This document shows, one piece after another, positions 11,987-19,800 of a DNA stretch of 23,363 bases. The stretch's first letter is position 1; each line of letters starts with the position of its first letter. The DNA is taken from positions 1 to 23,363 of IMG/VR virus record IMGVR_UViG_3300040801_000485. One strand, 5' to 3'. Source of the stretch: a virus. A program made the translations under genes and the position numbers. Under the pieces are notes generated by a model. The model had not been told where the DNA came from. It did not search any database and saw only the letters and a list, made by a program, of their open reading frames with translations.

Positions 11987-13054
11987 ATGAAAGAGAAAGT
12001 AAACATGGAGCTGATCCAGAATGGAACTGGAACAGGCGCTGTATCAAGTCGGTTGCTTCAGTCCAACATGGACCCTGGAATCCTGAAACCGTTCATCGGT
12101 GACGATGGCATGAGTTATCAGACCGCAATAATCAATGGTAAGGCAAAAGCCGTGCCGATCCTCAACACTGCTACGCTCCGGAAGGATGAGTGGAAGCAGA
12201 TGGACGATGCTATATTGTTTGCAGCCCAGGAACGTCTGATCGGTGTTGCTGATCTTTATTCCCGTGGACTGGTATACAATATCGGAAACGGACTTGGGAA
12301 AACGGTTCTTGAGTATGAAGACCTGAACGAGATGACCGCTGCTGAAATTACAATGGATGCGGTCACGCCGACCCAGAAAGACAGGCCTCAGTACGATCTG
12401 AAATACTTGCCGCTCCCGATCATCCACAAGGACTTCAGCTTTAACATCAGAGCGCTCAATGCTTCCAGAACTACCGGTACACCCCTGGACGTGGTTGCCG
12501 GGATGCAAGCTGCAAGGCAGGTCTCAGAGAAGGTTGAAGATATCCTTTTCAACGGAGCCAGCACATACACCTATGGCGGCGGGACCATTTATGGGTATAC
12601 AGATCACCCGAATAAAAGCTCAGTTACATTATCTACTCAGTGGGACGCAAGTGCCGCGACAGGTACGACCATCCTTGATGATGTCAGAGCGATGAAACAG
12701 GCTGCCATTGATGCCAAGCATTACGGACCGTATGTATTGTACATACCGACCAACTATGAAACCACGCTTGACGATGATTTCAAATCAGAATCTGACAAGA
12801 CCATTCGCCAGCGTATCCTTGAAATCAGCGGTATCCAGGATGTCAAGGTTGCCGACAAGCTGACCGATGACACGGTTGTCTTGGTACAGATGACCAGTGA
12901 TGTTGTCCGGATGGTGGAAGGACTGGCCATGCAGACCGTTGAATGGCAGGAAGGTGGCGGTTTTACCACCAACTACAAAGTCCTGACAATCATGGTGCCT
13001 CAGATCAGAGCAGACCAGAATGGAAACAGCGGTATTGTAGTTCTGTCAGCATAA
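11987..13054 (+). CDS. Major capsid protein (encapsulin/HK97-fold family)
   Basis: The 355-residue protein carries LPLPIIHKDFSFNIRALNAS (near residues 139-158), VSEKVEDILFNGAS, IYGYTDHPNKSSV and a C-terminal GFTTNYKVLTIMVPQIRAD. These are features of the phage capsid proteins related to encapsulins (often annotated bacteriocin/linocin type), which adopt the HK97 fold. It is expected to form the icosahedral shell. It follows the decoration gene in the normal order, has an AGGAG ribosome site, and is followed by a 10-bp hairpin that may stabilise its abundant mRNA. A second ATG 18 bases downstream is a less likely start. Confidence 0.85.
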   Translation: MKEKVNMELIQNGTGTGAVSSRLLQSNMDPGILKPFIGDDGMSYQTAIINGKAKAVPILNTATLRKDEWKQMDDAILFAAQERLIGVADLYSRGLVYNIGNGLGKTVLEYEDLNEMTAAEITMDAVTPTQKDRPQYDLKYLPLPIIHKDFSFNIRALNASRTTGTPLDVVAGMQAARQVSEKVEDILFNGASTYTYGGGTIYGYTDHPNKSSVTLSTQWDASAATGTTILDDVRAMKQAAIDAKHYGPYVLYIPTNYETTLDDDFKSESDKTIRQRILEISGIQDVKVADKLTDDTVVLVQMTSDVVRMVEGLAMQTVEWQEGGGFTTNYKVLTIMVPQIRADQNGNSGIVVLSA

Positions 13055-13059
13055 ACATA

Positions 13060-13090
13060 AATAGGGGATATATAACCAAAATCCCCTATT
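13060..13090 (+). promoter_or_regulatory. 10-bp hairpin after the major capsid gene
   Basis: AATAGGGGAT (13060-13069) pairs perfectly with ATCCCCTATT (13081-13090) around an 11-base loop. No U-tract follows, so it is not a classical intrinsic terminator. It may protect the 3' end of the capsid mRNA or act as a weak attenuator. The sequence ATAACCAAAATC occurs in the loop/right arm and again just after the hairpin. Confidence 0.6.
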
Positions 13091-13116
13091 AATAACCAAA
13101 ATCAAAGAGGAATGAA

Positions 13117-13485
13117 ATGCCAGAAATATACCGGTGGAGAAAGCGATCTGGAACGGGGACGCATTATTTTAAGGTTAACGGAGAAAAGCATCGAAAAACC
13201 CCTGCATCACCTCCGTTCGATGCGCCAATGGCTCCAATCAAGCCGTTTATCGATGAATATGACTGTCTCGGAAAGTACGTGAATGGTGATCTTGTGCCGA
13301 TGGACGACCATGAAGAATTGGAAGAAACGCCAGGGAAAGACGATATTACTTTGGAAGTGGTAGCAAAGGGCAGAGGTTATTTTGACGTGATAAACCCAGA
13401 CAATCCTGATAAGCCGATAAACGATAAGGGACTCAGGAAAGAGGCCGCTTATAAACTGGCAGGACTGGAGATACCGGAAGAATGA
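13117..13485 (+). CDS. Small structural-region protein of unknown function (122 aa)
   Basis: A 122-residue soluble protein with a basic N terminus (YRWRKRSGTGTHYFKVNGEKHRK), a Pro-rich middle, an acidic patch near residues 65-80, and a compact C-terminal segment ITLEVVAKGRGYFDVINPD ending in NDKGLRKEAAYKLAG. I do not recognise a family. Its position after the major capsid gene is where FI- or connector-type proteins often lie. Its TGA overlaps the ATG of the next gene (ATGA), so it is translationally coupled to the glycan-modification block. Confidence 0.7.
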   Translation: MPEIYRWRKRSGTGTHYFKVNGEKHRKTPASPPFDAPMAPIKPFIDEYDCLGKYVNGDLVPMDDHEELEETPGKDDITLEVVAKGRGYFDVINPDNPDKPINDKGLRKEAAYKLAGLEIPEE

Positions 13486-14129
13486 GCCACCTTTGGGAGA
13501 TCCCGGAATTATGGCCAGGCTCAACAGTCTATATAATCGGTGGCGGTCCAAGTCTTCTGGATCTCGATTTATCGTTAATCCATGACAAGCGGGTGATCGG
13601 GGTAAATCAGGCTTATAAACTTGGAGCCTGGGTAGATGTTTGCTGGTATGGAGACAAACAATGGTATCCTTCTCAGTTTCCCATGATAAATGATTATAAA
13701 GGACTGATTGTTACTTGTTCAGCAGAAGCCCAAGAACATAGACGATATAGGAGGGTCAAATATGTTGGCCGTGGTGCTCAATCTGGTTTGGTTACTGATC
13801 GTCGGACTCATATTGCTTGGAATGGTAATAGTGGGGCTTCAGCTATTAATGTTGCATATTGGCTGGGAGCTAAAAGAATTGTTTTACTCGGATTCGATGC
13901 TCAATTACCAGAAGACAAAGTTAATGGACGGACCCATTGGCACGATGACTATGAAAGACGATTTGACAAAAGAAGAGGGCAATTAGTAGACAGTTATTCC
14001 AATTTTATGAAATACTGGCCTATCCTTGCCAAACATTGCGAAAAGATAGGATTAGAAGTTTTTACCACTACTCAAGAAAGCGGATTGAAAGATATATTCC
14101 CGTACAAACCATTAGAGGAATTGATATGA
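13482..14129 (+). CDS. MptE/DUF115-like (GT42-like) putative sugar-transfer protein
   Basis: The 215-residue protein opens with PELWPGSTVYIIGGGPSLLDLDLSLI (residues 8-33; the glycine-rich GGGPSL loop). It continues with VIGVNQAYKLGAWVDVCWYGD, HIAWNGNSGASAINVAYWLGAKRIVLLGFD and an acidic-aromatic HWHDDYERRF segment. This is the pattern of the DUF115/MptE-like fold, shared with GT42 sialyltransferases, in which the GGGPSL-type loop binds a nucleotide (CMP- or diphosphate-linked) substrate. A role in sugar transfer is inferred. It is closely related to the C-terminal half of the product of 14665-15924. Start and stop both overlap neighbouring genes (ATGA). Confidence 0.75.
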   Translation: MSHLWEIPELWPGSTVYIIGGGPSLLDLDLSLIHDKRVIGVNQAYKLGAWVDVCWYGDKQWYPSQFPMINDYKGLIVTCSAEAQEHRRYRRVKYVGRGAQSGLVTDRRTHIAWNGNSGASAINVAYWLGAKRIVLLGFDAQLPEDKVNGRTHWHDDYERRFDKRRGQLVDSYSNFMKYWPILAKHCEKIGLEVFTTTQESGLKDIFPYKPLEELI

Positions 14130-14668
14130 AACTTCACTCCAACTACAAGACTCACAATATCTACAAACATTTTGATATCTATAAGAGCGACTTTGCTTGG
14201 ATAGATGGAAATGTAGAAGTTGGGGAAGGAACAAGGATATATCACTTTACTGTAATTCGAGAAAATGTAAAGATTGGTAAAAACTCTATCATTGGTCATA
14301 ACGTGGTTGTTGAAAGAGACACTGTAATTGGAGATAGAACAACAATACAAAGTCAATGCCACATTACTGCTGAAGCTGTTATCGGAAATGATTGTTTCTT
14401 TGGTCCTGGAGTAGTAACCATGAATGAAAGAAACATAGCAAATAATGGAAGAGCAATACCTAAAATTGAAGTGTTGAGAATTGGAAACGGGGTCAGGATT
14501 GGAGCAGGTGCCATTATAGCTCCAGGAATCCAGATAGGAGACAATGCTTTTATCCATGCGGCAAGCTTTGTCACGAAATCTGTTGGGGAAGGGGAAATAT
14601 GGGGCAACCTGCGAGGGGAGTCACGAGCGTCACGTCTAGGCATGGTTCCTATGGAGGAACGGCTGTGA
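14126..14668 (+). CDS. Left-handed beta-helix (hexapeptide repeat) acyltransferase
   Basis: ATG 14126 overlaps the previous stop (ATGA) and has GAGG 7 bases upstream, giving 180 residues; a longer frame from 14036 is an extension into the upstream gene. Hexapeptide repeats of the [LIV]-G-x4 type run from about residue 30 to 145 (VKIGKNSIIGHNVVV, DTVIGDRTTI, AVIGNDCFFG, IGNGVRIGAGAIIAPGIQIGDNAFI). This is the trimeric beta-helix of acetyl/acyltransferases that use acetyl-CoA, like the WbpD/WlbB sugar N-acetyltransferases. The acceptor is probably a sugar; which one is not shown. It belongs to the four-gene glycan block. Confidence 0.85.
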   Translation: MKLHSNYKTHNIYKHFDIYKSDFAWIDGNVEVGEGTRIYHFTVIRENVKIGKNSIIGHNVVVERDTVIGDRTTIQSQCHITAEAVIGNDCFFGPGVVTMNERNIANNGRAIPKIEVLRIGNGVRIGAGAIIAPGIQIGDNAFIHAASFVTKSVGEGEIWGNLRGESRASRLGMVPMEERL

Positions 14669-15924
14669 TAGTCCCTGCATTCGCTTGCGTATTACGCTCA
14701 GGAGGGGATTATAAGCCTGAGCACGTAAATGCTTTGGCCCAACAAGTGGCTGAACATACTTCTGTCCCTCATGAATTCGTTTGTTATTCTGACATTCGAG
14801 TTCCTGGGATACAAACTATTCCACTTGAAAAGGAATATCCTGGATGGTGGAGTGTTCCTGAAGTATTCCGTCAGAAAGGCCCAACAGTAATAACCGGGAT
14901 AGATACAGTTATTACTGGGAGTTTTGATCCGCTCTTCAAATTGGCTGTAGAATCGACGGAAAAAGACTTTTGGATGATCAGGGCTTTCAATCCCAAAAAC
15001 CAGTATGCGAGCGGGATAATGGCGTACAATGGGGATTGGTCAGGGATTTGGGATTCATTTGAATATCCAAGGGACTCAAAGCCAGGAGGGGAACAGGATT
15101 ATACAATTTCATATTTGAAGGGGAAGGGGATTACTCCAAGAATTCTTCAAAACAAAATATCAGGAATATACAGCTATAAAAAGCATTGTAGAAAGGGGAT
15201 TCCAGCAGATTGCCGAATAATGCTTTTTCACGGGAAGCCTAGACCATTTGAGGTTCCTGAGATATGGAGCAATTTAGTAATTTCGGATGAATGTTGTTAT
15301 TCTCCCATTCCGGAACTTTGGCCGGATTCTACTGTTTATATTCTTGGAGGTGGTCCGAGTTTGTTGGATTTGGATTTGTCTTTGATAGAAAAGAAAAGAG
15401 TATTGGGAGTAAATCAAGCTTACAAACTCGGAGATTGGGTAGAGGTTTGTTATTCAGGGGATAGACGTTGGTATCATTGGAATCAAAGAAAGATCAGAAG
15501 ATATAAAGGATTGATGATTACCAGTTATCCAAACTTCATACCAACAAAAAAAGGAAAACTGGTTTTAAATGTTGGAAGGATTTCTAAACATGGAATAAGT
15601 GGAAAGAAAAATACTGCTATTTGCTGGAATGGAAATTCTGGAGCATCTGCTGTAAATGTCGCTTATTGGTTAGGAGCCAGAAGAATCGTTCTTTGTGGTT
15701 TCGATATGAAGAGGCAGGGTCAGAAATTCAATTGGCATACAGATTATCCAAAACTCCCTCCGAAGAAACAGAATGGGAGATTGACAAGTCCATACAGACA
15801 ATTTTTAGAATGTTGGGATTCTATAGCAAGGGATGCGAAGAAGTTGGGAATTGAAATACTGAATGCCACTCCTGCTGGAAATTTAAACCACTTTCCAAGA
15901 GTAAAACTTGAGGATACGTTATGA
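14665..15924 (+). CDS. Two-domain protein: glycosyltransferase-like plus MptE/DUF115-like domain
   Basis: I choose GTG 14665, overlapping the previous stop (GTGA) and preceded by GGAGG with a 7-base spacer; the frame from 14599 would overlap the acyltransferase by 70 bases. The product is 419 residues. The N-terminal domain (about 1-205) begins FACVLRSGGDYKPEHVNALAQQV and includes TGIDTVITGSFDPLF near 77-91 and MLFHGKPRP near 186-194, the layout of phage-encoded glycosyltransferase-like (GT-A) proteins. The C-terminal domain (about 213-419) begins PELWPDSTVYILGGGPSLLD and repeats the fold of the 13482-14129 product, including ICWNGNSGASAVNVAYWLGARRIVLCGFD. The fusion suggests that the two activities work on the same sugar. 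Confidence 0.78.
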   Translation: MIVPAFACVLRSGGDYKPEHVNALAQQVAEHTSVPHEFVCYSDIRVPGIQTIPLEKEYPGWWSVPEVFRQKGPTVITGIDTVITGSFDPLFKLAVESTEKDFWMIRAFNPKNQYASGIMAYNGDWSGIWDSFEYPRDSKPGGEQDYTISYLKGKGITPRILQNKISGIYSYKKHCRKGIPADCRIMLFHGKPRPFEVPEIWSNLVISDECCYSPIPELWPDSTVYILGGGPSLLDLDLSLIEKKRVLGVNQAYKLGDWVEVCYSGDRRWYHWNQRKIRRYKGLMITSYPNFIPTKKGKLVLNVGRISKHGISGKKNTAICWNGNSGASAVNVAYWLGARRIVLCGFDMKRQGQKFNWHTDYPKLPPKKQNGRLTSPYRQFLECWDSIARDAKKLGIEILNATPAGNLNHFPRVKLEDTL

Positions 15925-16613
15925 TTGACCCTATCATCATTACTGGATGTGCTCGTTCTGGAACCTCTTTGACTGCCGGCATAGTTCATCTTTGTGGGGC
16001 ATACGGTGGAGATATGTTCGGGCCTAATAAATATAATCGCAAGGGCATGTTTGAAAATAAGGAAGTCAGGCAGAATGTGGTCAAGCCTTATCTTAGAAAA
16101 CTTGGAGTTGATCCACTCGGCCAGAAACCACTTCCTAACAATCACCAGGTATTTGGAGTTAATGACAGACAGGCAACCGAGTGGCGGGCCAGAATCCAGG
16201 AGATATACAAGCATCAGGGGTATATCGACGGTGAATGGTTCTACAAAGGGGCGAAATGTTGTCTGATTTGGTTTCTCTGGCACAGGGCATTTCCGAAAGC
16301 AAAGTGGATTTTAGTTAGAAGAGAAAAAGAAGACATCGTCAATTCTTGCATGAGAACCGCATTCATGAGCAAGTATAAAAATCCAGATGGCTGGGGAATG
16401 TGGATAGATAAACATGAGCGCAGATTTGATGAAATGAGACAGATAGGAGTGAATATGTTTGAGTTTTGGCCTTCCAGGGTAATTGATGGTTTGTTCCTTC
16501 ATGCTGAGGAGATGATCGATTTTCTTGGACTTGAATACCAGAGGGACTTGGTTGAAACTTTTGTAGATCCTACTTTATACAGGAGGGGAGCCAATGGCTG
16601 TTCGCGTAACTGA
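15921..16613 (+). CDS. PAPS-dependent sulfotransferase
   Basis: The 230-residue protein has the 5'-phosphosulfate loop ITGCARSGTSLTAG (residues 7-20, with Arg12-Ser13-Gly14-Thr15) and the 3'-phosphate segment KWILVRREKEDIVNSCMR (128-145, Arg133/134 and Ser142). Both bind 3'-phosphoadenosine 5'-phosphosulfate. FWPSRVIDG and a late EEMIDFLGLEY helix follow, as in sulfotransferases. It would move sulfate to a hydroxyl or amino group, here most simply of a glycan made by the preceding genes. Start overlaps the previous stop (ATGA), and its end overlaps the next gene by 20 bases. The acceptor is unknown. Confidence 0.85.
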   Translation: MIDPIIITGCARSGTSLTAGIVHLCGAYGGDMFGPNKYNRKGMFENKEVRQNVVKPYLRKLGVDPLGQKPLPNNHQVFGVNDRQATEWRARIQEIYKHQGYIDGEWFYKGAKCCLIWFLWHRAFPKAKWILVRREKEDIVNSCMRTAFMSKYKNPDGWGMWIDKHERRFDEMRQIGVNMFEFWPSRVIDGLFLHAEEMIDFLGLEYQRDLVETFVDPTLYRRGANGCSRN

Positions 16614-16980
16614 AGCAGATGTCCGGGAGATTATAGATACAACTCTTGGAACTGGTGAAATAGACCCTTTTATCATAACCGCAAATATGCTTGTGAATGG
16701 GTATCTTGGATCTTCTAGCCTGGACGAAACGGTTCTCACAGAGATAGAAAAGTATATGTCAGCTCACGTCCTTTCGGTAAAGGATCAGAGAGTATCAGCA
16801 GAAAAGATTGATGTTTTGTCTTTTACCTACACCGGGACTTTTGGAGAAGGGCTGAAAAACACCCAGTATGGGCAGATGACTATTCTTCTAGATACTACAG
16901 GGACTCTTGGAAAGCTTGCTCAAAAAGGATTCAAGGGACAAGCCAGTATATCTGTAATGGAGTATCATAATGAATCTTAG
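16594..16980 (+). CDS. Head-tail connector / adaptor protein (DUF4054-like)
   Basis: The 128-residue protein begins VTEADVREIIDTTLGTGEIDPFIITANMLVNGYL and continues helical through IEKYMSAHVLSVKD, the all-helical layout of gp6/gp15-like adaptors that dock below the portal. The C-terminal half contains TYGTFGEGLKNT-like loops and ends in a flexible tail. Its ribosome site lies inside the end of the sulfotransferase gene, so the inserted glycan block is read through into the connector genes. Next gene overlaps by 11 bases. Confidence 0.78.
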   Translation: MAVRVTEADVREIIDTTLGTGEIDPFIITANMLVNGYLGSSSLDETVLTEIEKYMSAHVLSVKDQRVSAEKIDVLSFTYTGTFGEGLKNTQYGQMTILLDTTGTLGKLAQKGFKGQASISVMEYHNES

Positions 16981-17308
16981 CAAAGTGCTGAATCAAACTG
17001 CTGTGTATTGGGCTCCTTCCACAAATGATGGATGGGGGAGTTCTTATGTATCTCCTGTTGAAGTATCAGTGAGATGGACGGACGGTCAGCAGAAGTTTGT
17101 GGATGACAAAGCAGAGGAACATATCTCTTCTGCTTATATATTGGCAGAAACTGACTTTGCTATAAACGGGAGGATGAAACTCTGTTCCCTGACTGATCTG
17201 GATAGTGCTCAAGATCCTGATGAAGAGGGAGCATTGTTGATTAAGGGATTCTCAAAGATTCCAGACAAGCCAGCAAATCAATTCTTGAGGAAAGCATGGC
17301 TGGTATGA
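16970..17308 (+). CDS. Head closure / stopper protein
   Basis: A 112-residue mostly beta protein with VYWAPSTNDGWGSSYVSPVEVSVRWTDGQQKFVDDKAEEHISSAYIL and a C-terminal KPANQFLRKAWLV. This layout matches the small head-closure (gp16/stopper-type) proteins that follow the adaptor in siphoviruses and seal the portal channel. The assignment depends on gene order and general sequence pattern. GGAG with an 8-base spacer precedes its start. Confidence 0.72.
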   Translation: MNLSKVLNQTAVYWAPSTNDGWGSSYVSPVEVSVRWTDGQQKFVDDKAEEHISSAYILAETDFAINGRMKLCSLTDLDSAQDPDEEGALLIKGFSKIPDKPANQFLRKAWLV

Positions 17309-17799
17309 AAAAACTGAAAGGACTAGACAAGGTTCTTTCTAATCTGAATAAAGCTATTAAGAAACAGAGACTAAATACTTCCTCTGGACTACAAGAAGCA
17401 GCTCTTGTAGTTAAAGCTGATAGTGTAAAACTGACTCCTATTGATCTTGGCAATTTGAGAGCAAGTTCATTTGTGATGGTCACAGGAAGATCAAATCCTG
17501 CTTCTCCTTCCTGGAAATCATCAGAAGATTCAGGAAAAATACAAACAGCATATTCACAAGCTGTATCAGAAGGAAGATCAATAGTAGGAAAGAGCGATGA
17601 ACATATAGTGGGAATTGTAGCATATGGGGCTTATTACGCTTTATATGTTCATGAGACGCCTATGAAACACGCTGGAGTTCCTAGAACTACAGGAAAGGGA
17701 AATTATTGGGATGGTGGAGAAAATCAATTCCTTTTGAAATCTCTTATGAAGAATAAAAAACGAGTTTTAGATATATTGGTTAAACATGCAAAGGTATAG
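17296..17799 (+). CDS. HK97 gp10-like neck / tail-completion protein
   Basis: The 167-residue protein has a basic N terminus (KKLKGLDKVLSNLNKAIKKQR), then ALVVKADSVKLTPIDLGNLRASSFV (about 46-70) and VGIVAYGAYYALYVHETPMKHAG (about 108-130). These are the two hallmark segments of the HK97 gp10 family found between connector and tail-terminator genes. It is thought to take part in joining head and tail. It overlaps its upstream neighbour by 13 bases; an ATG at 17305 is an alternative start. Confidence 0.85.
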   Translation: MAGMKKLKGLDKVLSNLNKAIKKQRLNTSSGLQEAALVVKADSVKLTPIDLGNLRASSFVMVTGRSNPASPSWKSSEDSGKIQTAYSQAVSEGRSIVGKSDEHIVGIVAYGAYYALYVHETPMKHAGVPRTTGKGNYWDGGENQFLLKSLMKNKKRVLDILVKHAKV

Positions 17800-17801
17800 A
17801 T

Positions 17802-18191
17802 ATGAATTCTCCTATTAAAGACTTGGCTGATTATCTAGTCGCTAATGCTTCAATGACTATGGGAACAAATCTATTTGCTGGTATTCTTCCAGAGGCTGAT
17901 GGAACCATAACAGCGTTGATGGATACTGGTGGAACTTCTCCTGAACCAACAGATATAGAGAATCCAACTGTACAAGTTTTAGTCCGAGCTAGAAAGGGAA
18001 GATACCAGGACGCTTATGCTCAGATGAGGATAGTTTTAGAAGTTCTTCACCGGCTTTCCAATACTACAATAAATGATACTGTTTATATAGTAATTTGGAA
18101 ACTTACTGAAATATTGAATGTTGGAGAAGATAAAAGAGGAAGGCCCATTCTTTCTTGTAATTTGAGAATACAGAGAACGGATTTGCCTTGA
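17802..18191 (+). CDS. Tail terminator / minor capsid protein
   Basis: The 129-residue protein shows PTVQVLVRARKGRYQDAYAQMRIVLEVLHRLSN (residues about 58-90) and a final RGRPILSCNLRIQRT strand. This is the pattern of the small tail-terminator proteins (often called minor capsid protein), which cap the tail tube and interface with the head. It lies directly after the gp10-like gene in the order expected. Start is 2 bases after the previous stop. Confidence 0.8.
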   Translation: MNSPIKDLADYLVANASMTMGTNLFAGILPEADGTITALMDTGGTSPEPTDIENPTVQVLVRARKGRYQDAYAQMRIVLEVLHRLSNTTINDTVYIVIWKLTEILNVGEDKRGRPILSCNLRIQRTDLP

Positions 18192-18262
18192 GTATTAATT
18201 GATGGTGCTGGAGGCATCCTTACTTATAATGGTTTTTGGTTGATTTCTACAGGAGGTTGCTA

Positions 18263-18889
18263 ATGTCAGCATACAGAAATATACAGAACCTTCAGACTTC
18301 TTTAAAATTTGGAAGTTCAGAAAGTTATTTTGAGATTGAGGTGGATGGGAGTATTACCTATAAGGGAGATTCCACCGTATGGGATGATATTGTTGGTTCT
18401 CTTATTGGACAGAGACTGTACTCAAATGCCGGAACTGTAGATTATAATTATGAGGAAAATTGCGTAGTATTTCAGCCTGGAGGGGATATAACAGATTTAG
18501 CTGATTGTTTGGTATTTAATTATCAATATCCTCATAAAGCAAAAGATACAGGTTATTTAAATCTTCATTTTCATTGGGAGCAGGAATCCACTACTAATAG
18601 AGAAATTACAGTATGGTATAGAATACAAAGTAATAATAATTTAAAAACAGAAGATTGGACTGAAGTAATAATTAACACTAATGATAATAATATATTTGAA
18701 TATTCATCAGGGACATTAAACCAGATTTCTGCTCTTGCTTCTATTGATATGACAGGAGCCGGGATTAGTGCTACAGTTCAATTTAGAATGACCAGATCAG
18801 ATTCTAATTCTGGAAATATTAATGTAACTTTTGTAGATGCTCATTATGAAATTGATGGACCTGGATCAAGACAGGAATATGTTAAATAA
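18263..18889 (+). CDS. Phage structural protein of unknown function (208 aa)
   Basis: I choose ATG 18263, which has AGGAGG with a 6-base spacer; a longer frame from 18236 lacks one. The product is beta-rich with VDGSITYKGDSTVWDDIVGSL near the start, YLNLHFHWEQES in the centre, and FVDAHYEIDGPGSRQEYVK at the C terminus. These segments (VWDD, HxHFHW, HYExD-GSR) recur in many phage proteins encoded among tail genes. The role is not established; a jelly-roll or beta-sandwich virion component is plausible. Codons here are more AT-rich than in the flanking capsid and tail-tube genes. Confidence 0.7.
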   Translation: MSAYRNIQNLQTSLKFGSSESYFEIEVDGSITYKGDSTVWDDIVGSLIGQRLYSNAGTVDYNYEENCVVFQPGGDITDLADCLVFNYQYPHKAKDTGYLNLHFHWEQESTTNREITVWYRIQSNNNLKTEDWTEVIINTNDNNIFEYSSGTLNQISALASIDMTGAGISATVQFRMTRSDSNSGNINVTFVDAHYEIDGPGSRQEYVK

Positions 18890-18941
18890 AGAAGAATCAA
18901 GTAAACAACAACAAATAAATCCTTAAAAGGAGGAAAACAAA

Positions 18942-19361
18942 ATGAGCAACGCAGTCAGTGGAGTAGGAACAGTATTCAAGCGGTCAGACATGGAAAGTGC
19001 TCCAACTTTTTCAGCAATCGCTGAAATCAACAGCATCGATGGTCCCAACAAGTCAAGGGATACTATTGATGTAACAAGCCTGGACAGTACAGGAGGATAC
19101 AGGGAATTCATCGCCAGTTTTCGAGATGGTGGGGAAGTCAGTTTGGAAATGAACTTTACCCGTGATGGGTATGTAGATATGAATGCTGACTTTGAAGTGG
19201 AAACTCTGGTGGACTATCAAATTGTCCTTCCGGATTCTGGAAATACTACTCTGGACTTTTCCGGTTTGGTCACCAGTCTCGGACTCGGAATTCCCCTGGA
19301 CGACAAGATCACTGCTCCAGTAACCATCAAAGTGAGTGGACAAGTAACTCTGTCCTCATAA
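18942..19361 (+). CDS. Major tail tube protein
   Basis: The 139-residue protein is a typical phage tail tube subunit: VGTVFKRSDMESAPTFSAIAEINSIDGPNKSRDTIDVTSLDSTGGYREFI at the N-terminal side (broken here by a variable loop) and a C-terminal ITAPVTIKVSGQVTLSS strand. The IDVTSLDS motif near residue 42 is typical of the tail tube proteins of siphoviruses. It assembles as stacked hexamers to form the tail channel. A very strong Shine-Dalgarno (AAGGAGG) fits a highly expressed gene. Confidence 0.88.
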   Translation: MSNAVSGVGTVFKRSDMESAPTFSAIAEINSIDGPNKSRDTIDVTSLDSTGGYREFIASFRDGGEVSLEMNFTRDGYVDMNADFEVETLVDYQIVLPDSGNTTLDFSGLVTSLGLGIPLDDKITAPVTIKVSGQVTLSS

Positions 19362-19395
19362 TTAATCCTATATAACCAGAAGGGAGAAAACCAAA

Positions 19396-19800
19396 ATGGC
19401 AACATTGACGAAAATTGATATTCTCAAACCTCGCCCATTGAAGACGGAAATTGTTCCTGTTCCTGAGTGGGGAGGAGAAGTGATTGTCCAGGAGATGACA
19501 GCTGCTCAGAGGGATGAATTCGAAACTTTTGCTTTGATGAAACGGGAAGCAAAAGACGAATCGCCAAAAGGCATCAGGGTGTCGATCATCATAAACACTG
19601 TGGTTGATGAAAATGGGAAGCCATTATTCACAGATTTGGACGCTCCTGATCTCGCAAAGAAGCCTGGAACTATCATTGATCGAATAGCATCTGTCGGATT
19701 GAGGCTTTCAGGAATGACAGAAGCGGTAGTGGAGGAGCAGTCAAAAAACTCCGAAACCGTCCCGGTAGAAAGTTCCTCTTCCGACTCTGTCGTGAATTAG
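19396..19800 (+). CDS. Tail assembly chaperone, short form (gpG-like)
   Basis: The 134-residue protein is predominantly charged and helical, with VQEMTAAQRDEFETFALM near residues 34-51 and a Ser/Val-rich end. It sits between tail tube and tape measure genes, as lambda G does. It coats the tape measure during tail assembly. The zero-frame product ends at TAG 19798-19800. A fraction of ribosomes should shift at 19743-19749 to make the longer form. Confidence 0.88.
   Translation: MATLTKIDILKPRPLKTEIVPVPEWGGEVIVQEMTAAQRDEFETFALMKREAKDESPKGIRVSIIINTVVDENGKPLFTDLDAPDLAKKPGTIIDRIASVGLRLSGMTEAVVEEQSKNSETVPVESSSSDSVVN

Noticed and set aside
12044-12508. Antisense ORF in the major capsid gene
   Set aside because: It is a shadow of a strongly coding frame, with no RBS and no recognisable domain, unlike the HNH gene in the intein.
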